The notes: generated by a model from the sequence alone, not told the origin. 64,000 nucleotides of DNA from Bacteroides sp. (GCA_017472925.1 JAFUNS010000048.1:1-64000); one strand, 5' to 3'. Numbered from the stretch's first letter, positions 45,753 through 54,127 are shown. Made by a program: numbers and translations.

Positions 45753-45949
45753 TACTGCTTGTCTTCTTTCTTATCGTTCTTCACTTCACCTTCAATTTCG
45801 TTCATGCCGTCCTTGAAGCTCTTCACTCCTTTACCCAGACCTTTCATCAGTTCAGGAATTTTTTTTCCTCCAAAAAAAAGAAGTACCACCAAAGCGATGA
45901 GCAATATTTCCTGCATTCCCAAACCTAAAAACAATAATGTAGTATTCAT
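45752..45949 (-). CDS. tatA: Twin-arginine translocase subunit TatA/E
   Basis: This 65-residue protein has one N-terminal membrane helix ([35 protein letters not shown]) with the conserved F-G hinge followed by an amphipathic helix and a charged tail, the standard TatA layout. It forms the pore-like part of the Tat machine with TatC. No tatB is seen, so this is a minimal TatA-TatC system. Confidence 0.95.
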   Translation of the reverse strand: MNTTLLFLGLGMQEILLIALVVLLFFGGKKIPELMKGLGKGVKSFKDGMNEIEGEVKNDKKEDKQ

Positions 45950-45979
45950 AAGTTTACTTTTCCTAATTTCATTTGCCTA

Positions 45980-45987
45980 CAAAAATA
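45980..45987 (-). promoter_or_regulatory. -7 box for the tat operon
   Basis: Minus-strand TATTTTTG, 31 bases before the tatA start. Confidence 0.55.
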
Positions 45988-46095
45988 AGCAGAATCTGTA
46001 ACAGTGACAAATGTTTCATTATTTTTATTTGGTGGACAAATGCGTATATATTATCGTTAAAAGTCTCTTCCCTTTTTATTTACAAAATATTTACT

Positions 46096-46103
46096 TACAT
46101 TTG
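46096..46103 (+). promoter_or_regulatory. -7 box for the carboxylesterase gene
   Basis: TACATTTG, leaving a leader of roughly 85 bases before ATG 46196. Confidence 0.55.
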
Positions 46104-46195
46104 TATCAACGGAATTTCAGCTGTACATTTTATGAAAAATGTATCCGAATGATACTATTATTTATAGGAAGCATTAACTATTAACCAATAAAGAC

Positions 46196-47620
46196 ATGAA
46201 AAAGACATTATTCCTTCTGATGGCATTGCTGCCAACGGCATTATGCGCTCAATTGTTCGACAGCTCGACAAGCGCTACCAAGGCCCAAACCAAGTATGGC
46301 GAAGTAGCCGGTTACATCGACAACAATGTGTACACCTACAAAGGAATCCCTTATGCTCAAGCAGAGCGGTTTATGCCGGCACAGGAACCCAAAGCCTGGC
46401 AAGGTGTGCGCTCCTCACGTCATTGGGGACCTGTGTGTCCGCAAGCCAAGAACAACGGTTGGCGTAGCGATGGAAACGCTTTCTTTTACCAATGGAACGA
46501 TGGATACCAGAGCGAGGACTGCTTGCGGCTTAACATCTGGACAAAAGGTTTGAACGACGGAAAGAAACGTCCCGTACTCTTCTGGCTGCACGGTGGCGGC
46601 TATACCAGTGGCAACGGTCAGGAACATCCGGGATACGACGGTCGCAATCTGGCCGACAAGGGTGATGTTGTGGTTGTTACCATCAATCATCGTCTGAATG
46701 TACTCGGCTTCCTCGACCTCTCGGCTTTTGGCGACAAATACAAAGAATCATCCAGTGTAGGTATGACCGATATTGTAGCTGCCCTACGATGGGTGCGTGA
46801 TAACATTGCCTACTTTGGTGGCGACCCCGATTGTGTGACCATTTTTGGCCAGTCAGGCGGTGGTGGTAAAGTATCCACCCTACTCTGCATGCCCTCGGCA
46901 CAAGGTCTGTTCCATAGAGCCATGGTGATGAGCGGTTCCTTCCTTGGCAGTACCCCGCAAGCCTTAGCCCGTGAGGTAGGCCAACAAACAGCCTGGTATT
47001 TGGGACTTACCACCGAAACGATTGACAGCATCCAGCACGTGCCTTATGAACAACTGCTTGCAGCAGCCGACAAGGCTTTCCGTGAAGTAAGCCGCCGTCA
47101 TAGTGACAAGAAGATAGGTCATGGCATCCGATTGGGTTGGGGCCCAGTAAACGATGGCGACATCATGCCCGGCATCTTCGAGAACGGCAGCGAACGTATT
47201 TCCAACGACATCCCTTTGCTCATCGGTTCCACCCTCAACGAGTTCTCTACCCCTAAGGTAGACCAGATGGTTCGTCCGGCTGTCATCCAGCAGGCCACCA
47301 TCCGTTGCAACGATGGCGGAGCCCCGGTATACGTCTACCTATCTTCCTACCAGACACCTACACTTGACGGCAACAACCATGCCTGCCACAACAGCGACAT
47401 CCCCTTCTTCTTTAATAATATAGTGAAAAGCGCCCAAATGACCGGTGCTACCAAAGAAGGCATTGCGTTAGGCGACAAGATGAGTTCGGTATTGATAAAC
47501 TTTGCCCGTACCGGTAACCCCAACACCAAGGGATTACCCAAGTGGCCGGCTTTCACTCCCGAGACCGAAGCTACCATGGTATTTGATGCTCCAAAATGTA
47601 AAGTAACCTATAAGGAATAA
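46196..47620 (+). CDS. Exported type B carboxylesterase
   Basis: This 474-residue alpha/beta hydrolase has a signal peptide (1-18, ending LCAQ). EDCLRLNIWTK and PVLFWLHGGGYTSGNG (oxyanion HGGG) are followed by the nucleophile elbow FGQSGGGGK (GxSxG) near residue 220. Conserved Glu and His positions follow later. It may deacylate plant polysaccharides or other esters. The GH2 gene follows by 5 bases, so the pair likely trims the same glycan. Confidence 0.9.
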   Translation: MKKTLFLLMALLPTALCAQLFDSSTSATKAQTKYGEVAGYIDNNVYTYKGIPYAQAERFMPAQEPKAWQGVRSSRHWGPVCPQAKNNGWRSDGNAFFYQWNDGYQSEDCLRLNIWTKGLNDGKKRPVLFWLHGGGYTSGNGQEHPGYDGRNLADKGDVVVVTINHRLNVLGFLDLSAFGDKYKESSSVGMTDIVAALRWVRDNIAYFGGDPDCVTIFGQSGGGGKVSTLLCMPSAQGLFHRAMVMSGSFLGSTPQALAREVGQQTAWYLGLTTETIDSIQHVPYEQLLAAADKAFREVSRRHSDKKIGHGIRLGWGPVNDGDIMPGIFENGSERISNDIPLLIGSTLNEFSTPKVDQMVRPAVIQQATIRCNDGGAPVYVYLSSYQTPTLDGNNHACHNSDIPFFFNNIVKSAQMTGATKEGIALGDKMSSVLINFARTGNPNTKGLPKWPAFTPETEATMVFDAPKCKVTYKE

Positions 47621-47625
47621 GAGAT

Positions 47626-50121
47626 ATGAAAAGACACGCATTAATTTGGATGCTGGCACTGCTGACAATTATATCGGCTGCGGCCCAATCCAGGAAAATA
47701 ACTAATATGGATGCCGATTGGCGTTTCCATAGAGGTGATGTTACGGGAGCTGAAGCAGCTTCTTTCAACGATACCGACTGGCGAAAACTCAATGTACCCC
47801 ATGATTGGAGTATTGAAGGAGAGAACCTACAAGATAACCCTGGCGGAGGCAGTATCGGCTACTTCCCCACTGGCATGGGTTGGTACAGAAAGACATTCGA
47901 TGTAAAAGGATTCAACAAAAAGAAACGCTATACCATCGAGTTTGATGGTATTTACATGAACAGTACGGTGTGGATCAATGGACATGAGTTGGGAACATGG
48001 CCTTTCGGATACTCCAGTTTCTCTTACGATTTAACACCCTATCTGCGCAAATCAAAGAATGTACTGACTGTAAAAGTAGACAATTCTCAACAAACCAATT
48101 CACGGTGGTACACAGGCTCGGGCATCTACCGCCATGTACGTTTGGTAGAGACGGCTCACACACGATTCGCTCAATGGGGAGTGTTCAACAGCACTCTGAA
48201 TCTGAGTGAACAACAGGCAACAATACGCGTGAAATCCGAAGTGGAGAATGGCGAAACCATAGGCCGTCAACTTATAGTACGCCATGAGGTCATTGATGCC
48301 ACCGGAAATTGTGTAGCTACTTCCGAACAAGCCATTACATTGGAAGCCGGCGACAAGAAGACCGACGAACAGACTTTCACTGTAACCAACCCTAACGTCT
48401 GGAATTTAGAACATCCTTATTTATATACCCTACGTTCAACATTGCTCAATGGTAAGCGAATAATGGATGTCGTTGACAACACACTGGGTATCCGTACCAT
48501 TGAATATCCTTTAGACAAAGGTTTTCTTCTTAACGGCAAGCAAGTCAAAATGAAAGGTGTAAACCTACATCACGATGGTGGTGCCGTAGGTGCAGCTGTG
48601 CCAGAACGAGTATGGGAACGACGGTTGGAAATTCTTAAAAGCGGCGGTTGTAATGCCATCCGCACGGCCCATAACCCACCAGCTCCCGAGTTTCTCGACC
48701 TTTGCGACCGCATGGGATTTTTAGTAATGGACGAAGCTTTCGACCAATGGATTTCACCTAAGAACAAGCAAGACTATCACCTTTATTTCCAAGAATGGCA
48801 TGAACGAGACCTCACCGCTATGGTGGCCCGTGACCGCAATCACCCTTCAGTAGTGATGTGGAGTATCGGTAATGAAATACGCGACCAACAATCGGCCGAA
48901 GGCGCCAAGGCAGCCGCCCAATTGATAGCCATCTGTCATCAGTTGGACGATACACGTCTGGTTACTTGTGGTAACGACGAAATAGCATCGAATACTCCCA
49001 CATCACCGGAATTCTTGGCAGCTTTCGAAAACGACATTGTAGGCTATAATTACCCCGACCGTTGGCGTACCCGCCGAGAAGTAATCTATGCCATCGACAA
49101 GGCTGCTTATCCTAACCGCCGCGTAGTGGCAACCGAGTCTACCGGTTTGGGTGGCGCACGCCGTCAATACCAATGGCCGGGTACCACACCTCCACCCCAA
49201 TTGGGAGCCGGTGCCGATGGTTTCAGTCCCCAGCAACAACAACGACCTCAGTTCCGTCGACGTCCACAACGAGGAATCATCAGTAGCAATATGATTGACG
49301 TTGAGCAACGCTGGCGCTTCACTACAGCCTACGACTACGTAATTGGCGATTTCATGTGGACAGGCATCGATTACTACGGAGAATCCCGATGGCCCTCACG
49401 TGGCAGTCAGTCGGGTTATCTCGACAACTGCGGCTTCCCCAAAGACGGTTATTGGTTCTTCAAGAGCATTTGGAGTAAAGAACCGGTACTCCACTTGTTG
49501 CCCCACTGGAATTGGGAAGGACACGAAGGACAAATTACGCAAGTAGCCTGTTTCACCAATTGCGAAGAAGTGGAATTGTTTGTCAATGGCAAATCGTATG
49601 GCAAGAAAGCTACCGAGTATCCACGTAGAGGTGTTAACCCCAGTTGGGCATCTTACGACCCCGACAAGCATTATGCCACTACGGCCGACTTACACCTTGT
49701 ATGGGATGTGGAATACCAACCAGGCGAAATAAAAGTCGTTGGCAAACATGGTGACAAGACTTTCGAGGAAGTTATCCGTACAGCAGACAAGCCGGCACAG
49801 TTGCGAGCTACTGTCGACAGACCATCCTTCCGCGCCATACCATCCGATGTGGCACATGTCACTGTCGAAGTATTGGACAAGGATGGCAACATTTGCCCCC
49901 TTGCCGATAATCTAGTTCACTTCAGCGTAACAGGTGGCCGTCTCATTGGTGTGGAAAATGGTAATATGGCCGACCTCGGTTCAGTACTTGCTTCCGAACG
50001 TAAAGCATGGTCGGGAAAATGTCTTGCCATCATTGCTGCCGACCGTCCCGGTCCAGTCACCGTCACTGTTCAAGCCGATGGCCTACCCCAATCCTCGGTA
50101 ACATTTACAGCTACCAAGTAA
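47626..50121 (+). CDS. Exported GH2 glycosidase with a Pro/Gln/Arg-rich insertion
   Basis: This 831-residue protein has a signal peptide (1-20). The GH2 order is jelly-roll (VPHDWSIEG, GWYRKTF), Ig-like, TIM barrel with acid/base Glu417 in WSIGNEI and nucleophile Glu504 in VATESTGLGG, then DUF4982-like and Ig-like C-terminal domains. Between the nucleophile and the next conserved block, about residues 517-550 form a low-complexity stretch (PPPQLGAGADGF, SPQQQQRPQFRRRPQRG) that ordinary members lack. Beta-galactosidase activity is most likely; beta-glucuronidase is possible. It is in operon with the carboxylesterase. Confidence 0.88.
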   Translation: MKRHALIWMLALLTIISAAAQSRKITNMDADWRFHRGDVTGAEAASFNDTDWRKLNVPHDWSIEGENLQDNPGGGSIGYFPTGMGWYRKTFDVKGFNKKKRYTIEFDGIYMNSTVWINGHELGTWPFGYSSFSYDLTPYLRKSKNVLTVKVDNSQQTNSRWYTGSGIYRHVRLVETAHTRFAQWGVFNSTLNLSEQQATIRVKSEVENGETIGRQLIVRHEVIDATGNCVATSEQAITLEAGDKKTDEQTFTVTNPNVWNLEHPYLYTLRSTLLNGKRIMDVVDNTLGIRTIEYPLDKGFLLNGKQVKMKGVNLHHDGGAVGAAVPERVWERRLEILKSGGCNAIRTAHNPPAPEFLDLCDRMGFLVMDEAFDQWISPKNKQDYHLYFQEWHERDLTAMVARDRNHPSVVMWSIGNEIRDQQSAEGAKAAAQLIAICHQLDDTRLVTCGNDEIASNTPTSPEFLAAFENDIVGYNYPDRWRTRREVIYAIDKAAYPNRRVVATESTGLGGARRQYQWPGTTPPPQLGAGADGFSPQQQQRPQFRRRPQRGIISSNMIDVEQRWRFTTAYDYVIGDFMWTGIDYYGESRWPSRGSQSGYLDNCGFPKDGYWFFKSIWSKEPVLHLLPHWNWEGHEGQITQVACFTNCEEVELFVNGKSYGKKATEYPRRGVNPSWASYDPDKHYATTADLHLVWDVEYQPGEIKVVGKHGDKTFEEVIRTADKPAQLRATVDRPSFRAIPSDVAHVTVEVLDKDGNICPLADNLVHFSVTGGRLIGVENGNMADLGSVLASERKAWSGKCLAIIAADRPGPVTVTVQADGLPQSSVTFTATK

Positions 50122-50173
50122 AAATGCTTTAGAACTAACAATAAAAGAGTAATCTTTATTACCCGATAAAATG

Positions 50174-50209
50174 AAAGCGTACCGCCGATTTTGTTCTGCG
50201 ATACGCTTT
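50174..50209 (+). terminator. Terminator of the carboxylesterase-GH2 operon
   Basis: The stem is AAAGCGTA-c-CGC (50174-50185) with GCG-a-TACGCTTT (50198-50209), one internal mismatch, and runs into TTTTTC. Confidence 0.8.
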
Positions 50210-50300
50210 TTCTTGTACCCTTGTTGCAAATTCTATCGTTCCCGAAGTTTTCGTCGGCTTATCTCTCTCTCTGATATAATTCACAAGAGAAAGAATTTTC

Positions 50301-50308
50301 GTAACTTT
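50301..50308 (+). promoter_or_regulatory. -7 box for the MFS gene
   Basis: TAACTTTG, 24 bases before ATG 50332. Confidence 0.6.
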
Positions 50309-50331
50309 GCGCCGAAAGAAACCAACCGATT

Positions 50332-51516
50332 ATGTATTTTTTACTGCTCGCCATCATCTACATTGCATTCATTTCGCTTGGCTTGCCCGATTCCGTATTG
50401 GGAGCAGCCTGGCCATCCATGTACAGGTCTCTGAATGTTTCCGAAGGCTCGGCCGGTATCCTTACCCTGCTGATGTATTCGGGCACCATGATTTCCAGCA
50501 TGGCGAGCGACAAGATTATCCGCAAGCTTGGTACGGGACTTGTATTGGTACTATCGGTTTCGCTTACCGCTATCGTCATGTTCGGTTTCTCCATGGCCGA
50601 AAGTTTCGAAGCCCTATGCCTGTTAGCCCTTCCTTACGGACTTGGTGGAGGATGTGTAGACGCATCGCTCAACAACTATGTAGCACTGCATTACAAAGCC
50701 CGTCACATGAATTTCCTTCATTGTTTTTGGGGCATAGGCACCATTATCAGTCCGCTGGTTATGGGTTCCTTTTTGGCACATGGAGGTGCATGGACACAAG
50801 GCTACCAAGCCATCGCCTGGTTTCAGACCATCCTGGTGGCCATTCTTCTGTGCTCCTTACCCCTATGGAAACGAGAAAGCAATACCGACTCCCATTCCTC
50901 TACAGACACTTCCTTGTCCCTGAAAAGCCTCTTGTCCATTCCCGGAGTCAAGGCATCGCTTACCGCCTTCTTCTGCTATTGCGCCTTAGAGACCACCTTA
51001 GGCTTATGGACCACCACCTATCTGACCACCGTAAAAGGGACCGATATCGTGCTGGCCACCCAATGTGGCATGTTGTTCTACGTAGGGATTGCAGTGGGCC
51101 GATTCTTATCCGGAATCGTTTCAGAGCAGTTGGGCGACATCAAACTAATAGCCTATGGTGTCATAACTACTACCCTATCCCTTTGTGCCCTGCTACTTCC
51201 CGGCATCGAAGGAATCGTTCTTTATTCACTGATTGTTCTGGCCGGTATAGGTTGCGGACCAGTCTTCCCCAGCATGGTACACCATTCCCCCCAGATTACA
51301 GGTCCCAACGGTTCACAGCTCCTCATAGGCTTCCAACTGGCCATGGCTTCTGCCGGTTCTATCAGCATACCGGCACTGTTCGGGCTCATAGTCAATCTCC
51401 TATCCATTGCCCTGATGCCCATGTTCTGCCTGCTCTTCACCCTCCTGTTGGCCGTTATGATACTAAAAATCAACCAATCGATTCTCTTTAAAAAACAATC
51501 CCCTATCCATCATTAA
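50332..51516 (+). CDS. MFS transporter (sugar-type)
   Basis: This 394-residue protein has about twelve membrane helices. LGLPDSVLGAAWPSMYRSLNVSEGSAGILTLL and GLGGGCVDASLNNYVALHYKARHMNFLHCFWGIG resemble the FucP/FHS-like and sugar-MFS group, with the usual loop between helices 2 and 3 (SDKIIRKLG). The substrate is not identifiable. A long frame at 50307-51491 in another phase is only its shadow, with no hydrophobic pattern. Confidence 0.88.
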   Translation: MYFLLLAIIYIAFISLGLPDSVLGAAWPSMYRSLNVSEGSAGILTLLMYSGTMISSMASDKIIRKLGTGLVLVLSVSLTAIVMFGFSMAESFEALCLLALPYGLGGGCVDASLNNYVALHYKARHMNFLHCFWGIGTIISPLVMGSFLAHGGAWTQGYQAIAWFQTILVAILLCSLPLWKRESNTDSHSSTDTSLSLKSLLSIPGVKASLTAFFCYCALETTLGLWTTTYLTTVKGTDIVLATQCGMLFYVGIAVGRFLSGIVSEQLGDIKLIAYGVITTTLSLCALLLPGIEGIVLYSLIVLAGIGCGPVFPSMVHHSPQITGPNGSQLLIGFQLAMASAGSISIPALFGLIVNLLSIALMPMFCLLFTLLLAVMILKINQSILFKKQSPIHH

Positions 51517-51560
51517 TTGACAGATAAGGGAGTATGATTTAACTTAATTGTCTATTCCAA

Positions 51561-51740
51561 TTATTCAGCCGGAGCCCACTTGCAACGAACAGGCGAAACG
51601 ATAGCACCATCTTCTTTAAGCAGCTTCATAGCCTTTTCCACTTCTTTCTTATCCAAACCGCTAAGTTCTGCAATCTTACCTGCGTTGAGCGGAGTGCCAG
51701 CTTCCTTCATTGTTGCCAATACTTTTTCTTTTGCTTCCAT
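51561..51740 (-). CDS. 59-residue winged-helix-like protein
   Basis: The minus-strand ATG at 51740 opens a 59-codon frame ending TAA at 51561, too short for many gene finders. The protein begins MEAKEKVLATMKEAG and continues TPLNAGKIAELSGLDKKEVEKAM, KLLKEDGAIVSP and VRCKWAPAE: three helices and a wing, as in small MarR/ArsR-like DNA-binding domains. I recall close relatives as widespread small proteins in Bacteroides. A minus-strand TTTCTTTG box lies about 45 bases upstream. Target unknown. Confidence 0.75.
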   Translation of the reverse strand: MEAKEKVLATMKEAGTPLNAGKIAELSGLDKKEVEKAMKLLKEDGAIVSPVRCKWAPAE

Positions 51741-51876
51741 ATTCTTTTGTTTTATGAGTTATTATTCTTTTGATTTCTGTATTGCAAAGAAACAAACTAT
51801 TCGGTTCATTTCCTAACAATGGGCGATAGAATTTGTTTATGAGGGGATAGATGGAGGCTATGACTTACCATCACAA

Positions 51877-52473
51877 TCATTCTGCATCGGGCAATATAGC
51901 TTGTGCCCATTCAGGCACATCGGTTACATACATTTTACCCATAGCCCCATTCACTAAACGGAACTGAAGCTTTGCTTCTTCCCCATCGATGGAGTTGTCA
52001 TAAACATATAGGCGGTCTACGATTGAAGAAACAGCCTTGCAATTTTCAATGGATTTATAATACCTTGATATGATTTTGGTAATAGGAACATCATGACCAC
52101 CCTTCATTACTCTGTCGGCGATTCTTGATGCATTAATTTTAGGACTTGCTGTAGAAATGAAAAACAATCGGACGAAGAACCCTGACTTTTTAGCCTTGAT
52201 TATAAACTGAACCTTATCATCTGCTGACATAACCGTTTCGAATACAAAGCTTTTCTTTTCCTCCAAACATTTCTCTCTCCACGCCGCACAATAGTTGGCA
52301 GCATTCAGTACCGCCTCCTTGGAGTTCCAGTCACCAAACATTTCGTTGGCCACTTCATCGGGATTGATGTAAGTGGTTCCCTCCGCCCATTCATGATGAA
52401 GAAATCTTTTGGTTACAGAAGTCTTACCCGAGCCATTGGGACCGGCAATAATGATCAATTCGGGTTTACGCAT
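51877..52473 (-). CDS. Zeta-toxin-like P-loop kinase
   Basis: This 198-residue protein has a Walker A GPNGSGKT (residues 10-17), a following INPDEVANEMF, ETVMSADDKVQFI, and RVMKGGHDVPITKIISRYYKSI, matching the zeta toxin/AAA-kinase family. Zeta toxins phosphorylate UDP-N-acetylglucosamine, but many relatives have unknown targets. The small gene just before it (4-base gap) is a probable antitoxin. Both lie behind mntA-hepT on the same strand. Confidence 0.82.
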   Translation of the reverse strand: MRKPELIIIAGPNGSGKTSVTKRFLHHEWAEGTTYINPDEVANEMFGDWNSKEAVLNAANYCAAWREKCLEEKKSFVFETVMSADDKVQFIIKAKKSGFFVRLFFISTASPKINASRIADRVMKGGHDVPITKIISRYYKSIENCKAVSSIVDRLYVYDNSIDGEEAKLQFRLVNGAMGKMYVTDVPEWAQAILPDAE

Positions 52474-52477
52474 ATCT

Positions 52478-52687
52478 TCACGAATTGATGATTTGGTTTA
52501 TTTGCTCCGCCCATTTTTCCTGCTTAGCCGCAATATTCCGGCGCATTTGTTCAAAACGGGCATTTTCCACCTTCTTACTGCTTTCTCGAGCCTCTTGTGC
52601 AACCTCTTTCATAATCTGCTCCAGCATTTCGTCTGTAGGTTCTTTACCGGTACCGAATCTGTAAGCATTCATTTCCTTCTCCGACAT
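52478..52687 (-). CDS. Small helical protein, probable antitoxin of the zeta-like kinase
   Basis: The protein has 69 residues from ATG 52687 (MSEKEMNAYRFGTGKEPT). A start 7 codons earlier would overlap hepT and is less likely. It is largely helical and charged (DEMLEQIMKEVAQEARESSKKVENARFEQMRRNIAAKQEKWAEQI), consistent with a small binding partner. It lacks a DNA-binding motif. It sits 10 bases after hepT and 4 bases before the kinase. The antitoxin role is inferred from size, charge and position. Confidence 0.65.
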   Translation of the reverse strand: MSEKEMNAYRFGTGKEPTDEMLEQIMKEVAQEARESSKKVENARFEQMRRNIAAKQEKWAEQINQIINS

Positions 52688-52697
52688 AATAAAGCTT

Positions 52698-53042
52698 TTA
52701 AATCTCAACTAATAGTCCAACAATCTGCTCCTTTAATGTAGGTAAGTCTTCTTGAACTGTATCCCAAACCTTCTCGGGAGAAACGGTATAATAGCCATGC
52801 ACCAAAACATGACGCATCTTTTCGATAACTAACCAAGGTATTGATTGATGAGACTCTTTGAATTCCTTAGTCAACATATAAGTAGCTTCTCCTACTATCT
52901 CTATATTTTTGACAACAGCAAAAAATAAAACTTTACTATTTACAAAATCATTCAGTGTAATATCTTTTGTAAATTCCTCCACATTAGCAATCGCAGCCAA
53001 CATGTGTTCAAGTCTTCCTCTGTCTTTAATTACTTCTCTCAT
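52698..53042 (-). CDS. hepT: HepT-like HEPN ribonuclease toxin
   Basis: This 114-residue DUF86/HepT protein carries the active-site motif RX4HXY: Arg77, His82 and Tyr84 in RHVLVHGYY. In characterised pairs HepT is an RNase kept inactive when MntA AMPylates the motif tyrosine. The motif is intact here. The gene overlaps mntA by 17 bases, so synthesis is coupled. Confidence 0.9.
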   Translation of the reverse strand: MREVIKDRGRLEHMLAAIANVEEFTKDITLNDFVNSKVLFFAVVKNIEIVGEATYMLTKEFKESHQSIPWLVIEKMRHVLVHGYYTVSPEKVWDTVQEDLPTLKEQIVGLLVEI

Positions 53043-53334
53043 AAATCAATATTTTGTCTTCGTTTGCTGTTTTTTGCGCAAAAGGAAGTAATGTTCCTTC
53101 TTCCACCAAATCAACCTTCTGTTTCAGCAAGGCTTCCAACTGACAAATCATATCAGCATATTTGAACAAACTAATCCTGGCACTCTTATCGAAAGATACC
53201 AAAATATCCACATCACTCCCAGCTTTCTCTTCGCCACGTGAATATGAACCGAACAACCAAGCTTTTTCAACCGGTTGCGTAGCAAAATACCCTTGAATAG
53301 CGGGAATGATATGATTCTTTGTCAAACCGTTCAT
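53026..53334 (-). CDS. mntA: MntA-type minimal nucleotidyltransferase antitoxin
   Basis: This 102-residue protein has the nucleotidyltransferase motif GSYSRGEEKAGSDVDILV: Gly29-Ser30, then Asp41 and Asp43 as metal ligands, with VDLVEEG providing the third acidic position. Such proteins add AMP groups to the partner HepT. It is the first gene of the mntA-hepT-small-zeta operon. Confidence 0.9.
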   Translation of the reverse strand: MNGLTKNHIIPAIQGYFATQPVEKAWLFGSYSRGEEKAGSDVDILVSFDKSARISLFKYADMICQLEALLKQKVDLVEEGTLLPFAQKTANEDKILIYERSN

Positions 53335-53358
53335 AATTGCATACTTTTAGTTCATTTG

Positions 53359-53366
53359 CAAATATA
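53359..53366 (-). promoter_or_regulatory. -7 box for the toxin-antitoxin operon
   Basis: Minus-strand TATATTTG, 25 bases before the mntA start. Confidence 0.6.
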
Positions 53367-53506
53367 ACGATTCCCTTTTAGAGTATGTTATGATTTTTGT
53401 TATTTTTCATCATTGTATTATCTTTTTTATCTGTGAGACAACGGAATTATGTGGTATCTCCATTCATAAAGTTCCCGTTGTTTAACTAATCATCCTCATT
53501 CTTGTT

Positions 53507-53783
53507 TCATTTAGCAACAAGAGGATAATCATCTGGATTTTTGATGATGGAAAGATTCAAATCAACATCCAATGCTTCCCAACGAATGCGATTCTTACCC
53601 TTCATCTGCACGTCAAACACATCTTACGGAAGCAGTCTTGAACCAAGGGAATTTGCCGTATGGAAGATAATACTCAGTATCTCCCACCATCAGAATCAAA
53701 CCATTCTTGGAAATAAATGTCACTTCAACATTATTCTTTGTTGAAATGATAGTTCCATTTGTCTTTAACGCTCTAGGACTCAT
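53507..53783 (-). pseudogene. DUF2442-family gene broken by one extra base
   Basis: From ATG 53783 the frame reads MSPRALKTNGTIIS... with YYLPYGKFPWFKTASV, the DUF2442 core, then hits TGA at 53613-53615. Skipping one base after GTA restores DVFDVQMKGKNRIRWEALDVDLNLS and NPDDYPLVAK, the family's ending (W..LDVDL), with TGA at 53507-53509. Total length 277 bases is one more than a multiple of three. DUF2442 proteins usually pair with DUF4160 partners in toxin-antitoxin-like modules; no partner is present. Confidence 0.8.
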
Positions 53784-53789
53784 AATGTA

Positions 53790-53797
53790 CAAAGATA
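53790..53797 (-). promoter_or_regulatory. -7 box for the DUF2442 pseudogene
   Basis: Minus-strand TATCTTTG only 6 bases before the ATG, so any transcript would be leaderless or nearly so. Confidence 0.55.
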
Positions 53798-54007
53798 ATA
53801 AAAATATGAAAGAAACAAACTGCTTATCTTTTTTTTCGCATCTTTTATATGTTTACACAGAGAAATCAATGACGAGAGGCTTGCAACACATTATTATTCT
53901 TGCCACGCACACAGTAGGCAAATCTCCGCGATTACAAATCCGCCAACCCGTTTAAGAAAAGCACAGAAAAAGCCTTAAGCTTCTTTCAATATTAACATAA
54001 TAATATT
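53798..54007. other. Non-coding gap upstream of the DUF6078 gene
   Basis: No gene is visible in the AT-rich stretch between the DUF2442 promoter and the repeat array at 54008. Short open frames here have no recognisable start signal or family resemblance. Confidence 0.5.
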
Positions 54008-54072
54008 CTGCAACAGCGTTTGCAGAATACTGCAACACGATTGCAGAGTTCTGCAATCACCTTTGCAGAAAT
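54008..54072. repeat. 22-bp-period palindromic repeat, locus D
   Basis: Units start at 54008, 54030 and 54051. Each is a small palindrome: CTGCAA-CAGCGT-TTGCAG, CTGCAA-CACGA-TTGCAG, CTGCAA-TCACCT-TTGCAG, with A/T-rich 4-base spacers. The spacing matches loci A-C although the sequence differs. It lies 56 bases before the -7 box of the next gene, a plausible operator array. Confidence 0.75.
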
Positions 54073-54127
54073 GGCAAAACATGATAAAGAATCAAGAAGA
54101 GAATCATTGGATATTAAAATAAAAGGC

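Noticed and set aside
45950..46195. Riboswitch or small RNA in the tat/carboxylesterase intergenic region
   Set aside because: No extended pairing or known riboswitch core was seen; the gap is explained by two divergent promoters.
50307..51491. 394-codon open frame overlapping the MFS gene
   Set aside because: It is Arg/His/Ser-rich with no membrane pattern or family resemblance, while the frame starting at 50332 encodes a clear 12-helix transporter. It is a shadow.
53960..54080. CRISPR array
   Set aside because: Three short palindromic units with a 21-22 base period and 4-base spacers do not have the repeat-spacer structure or length of a CRISPR array, and no cas gene is present.
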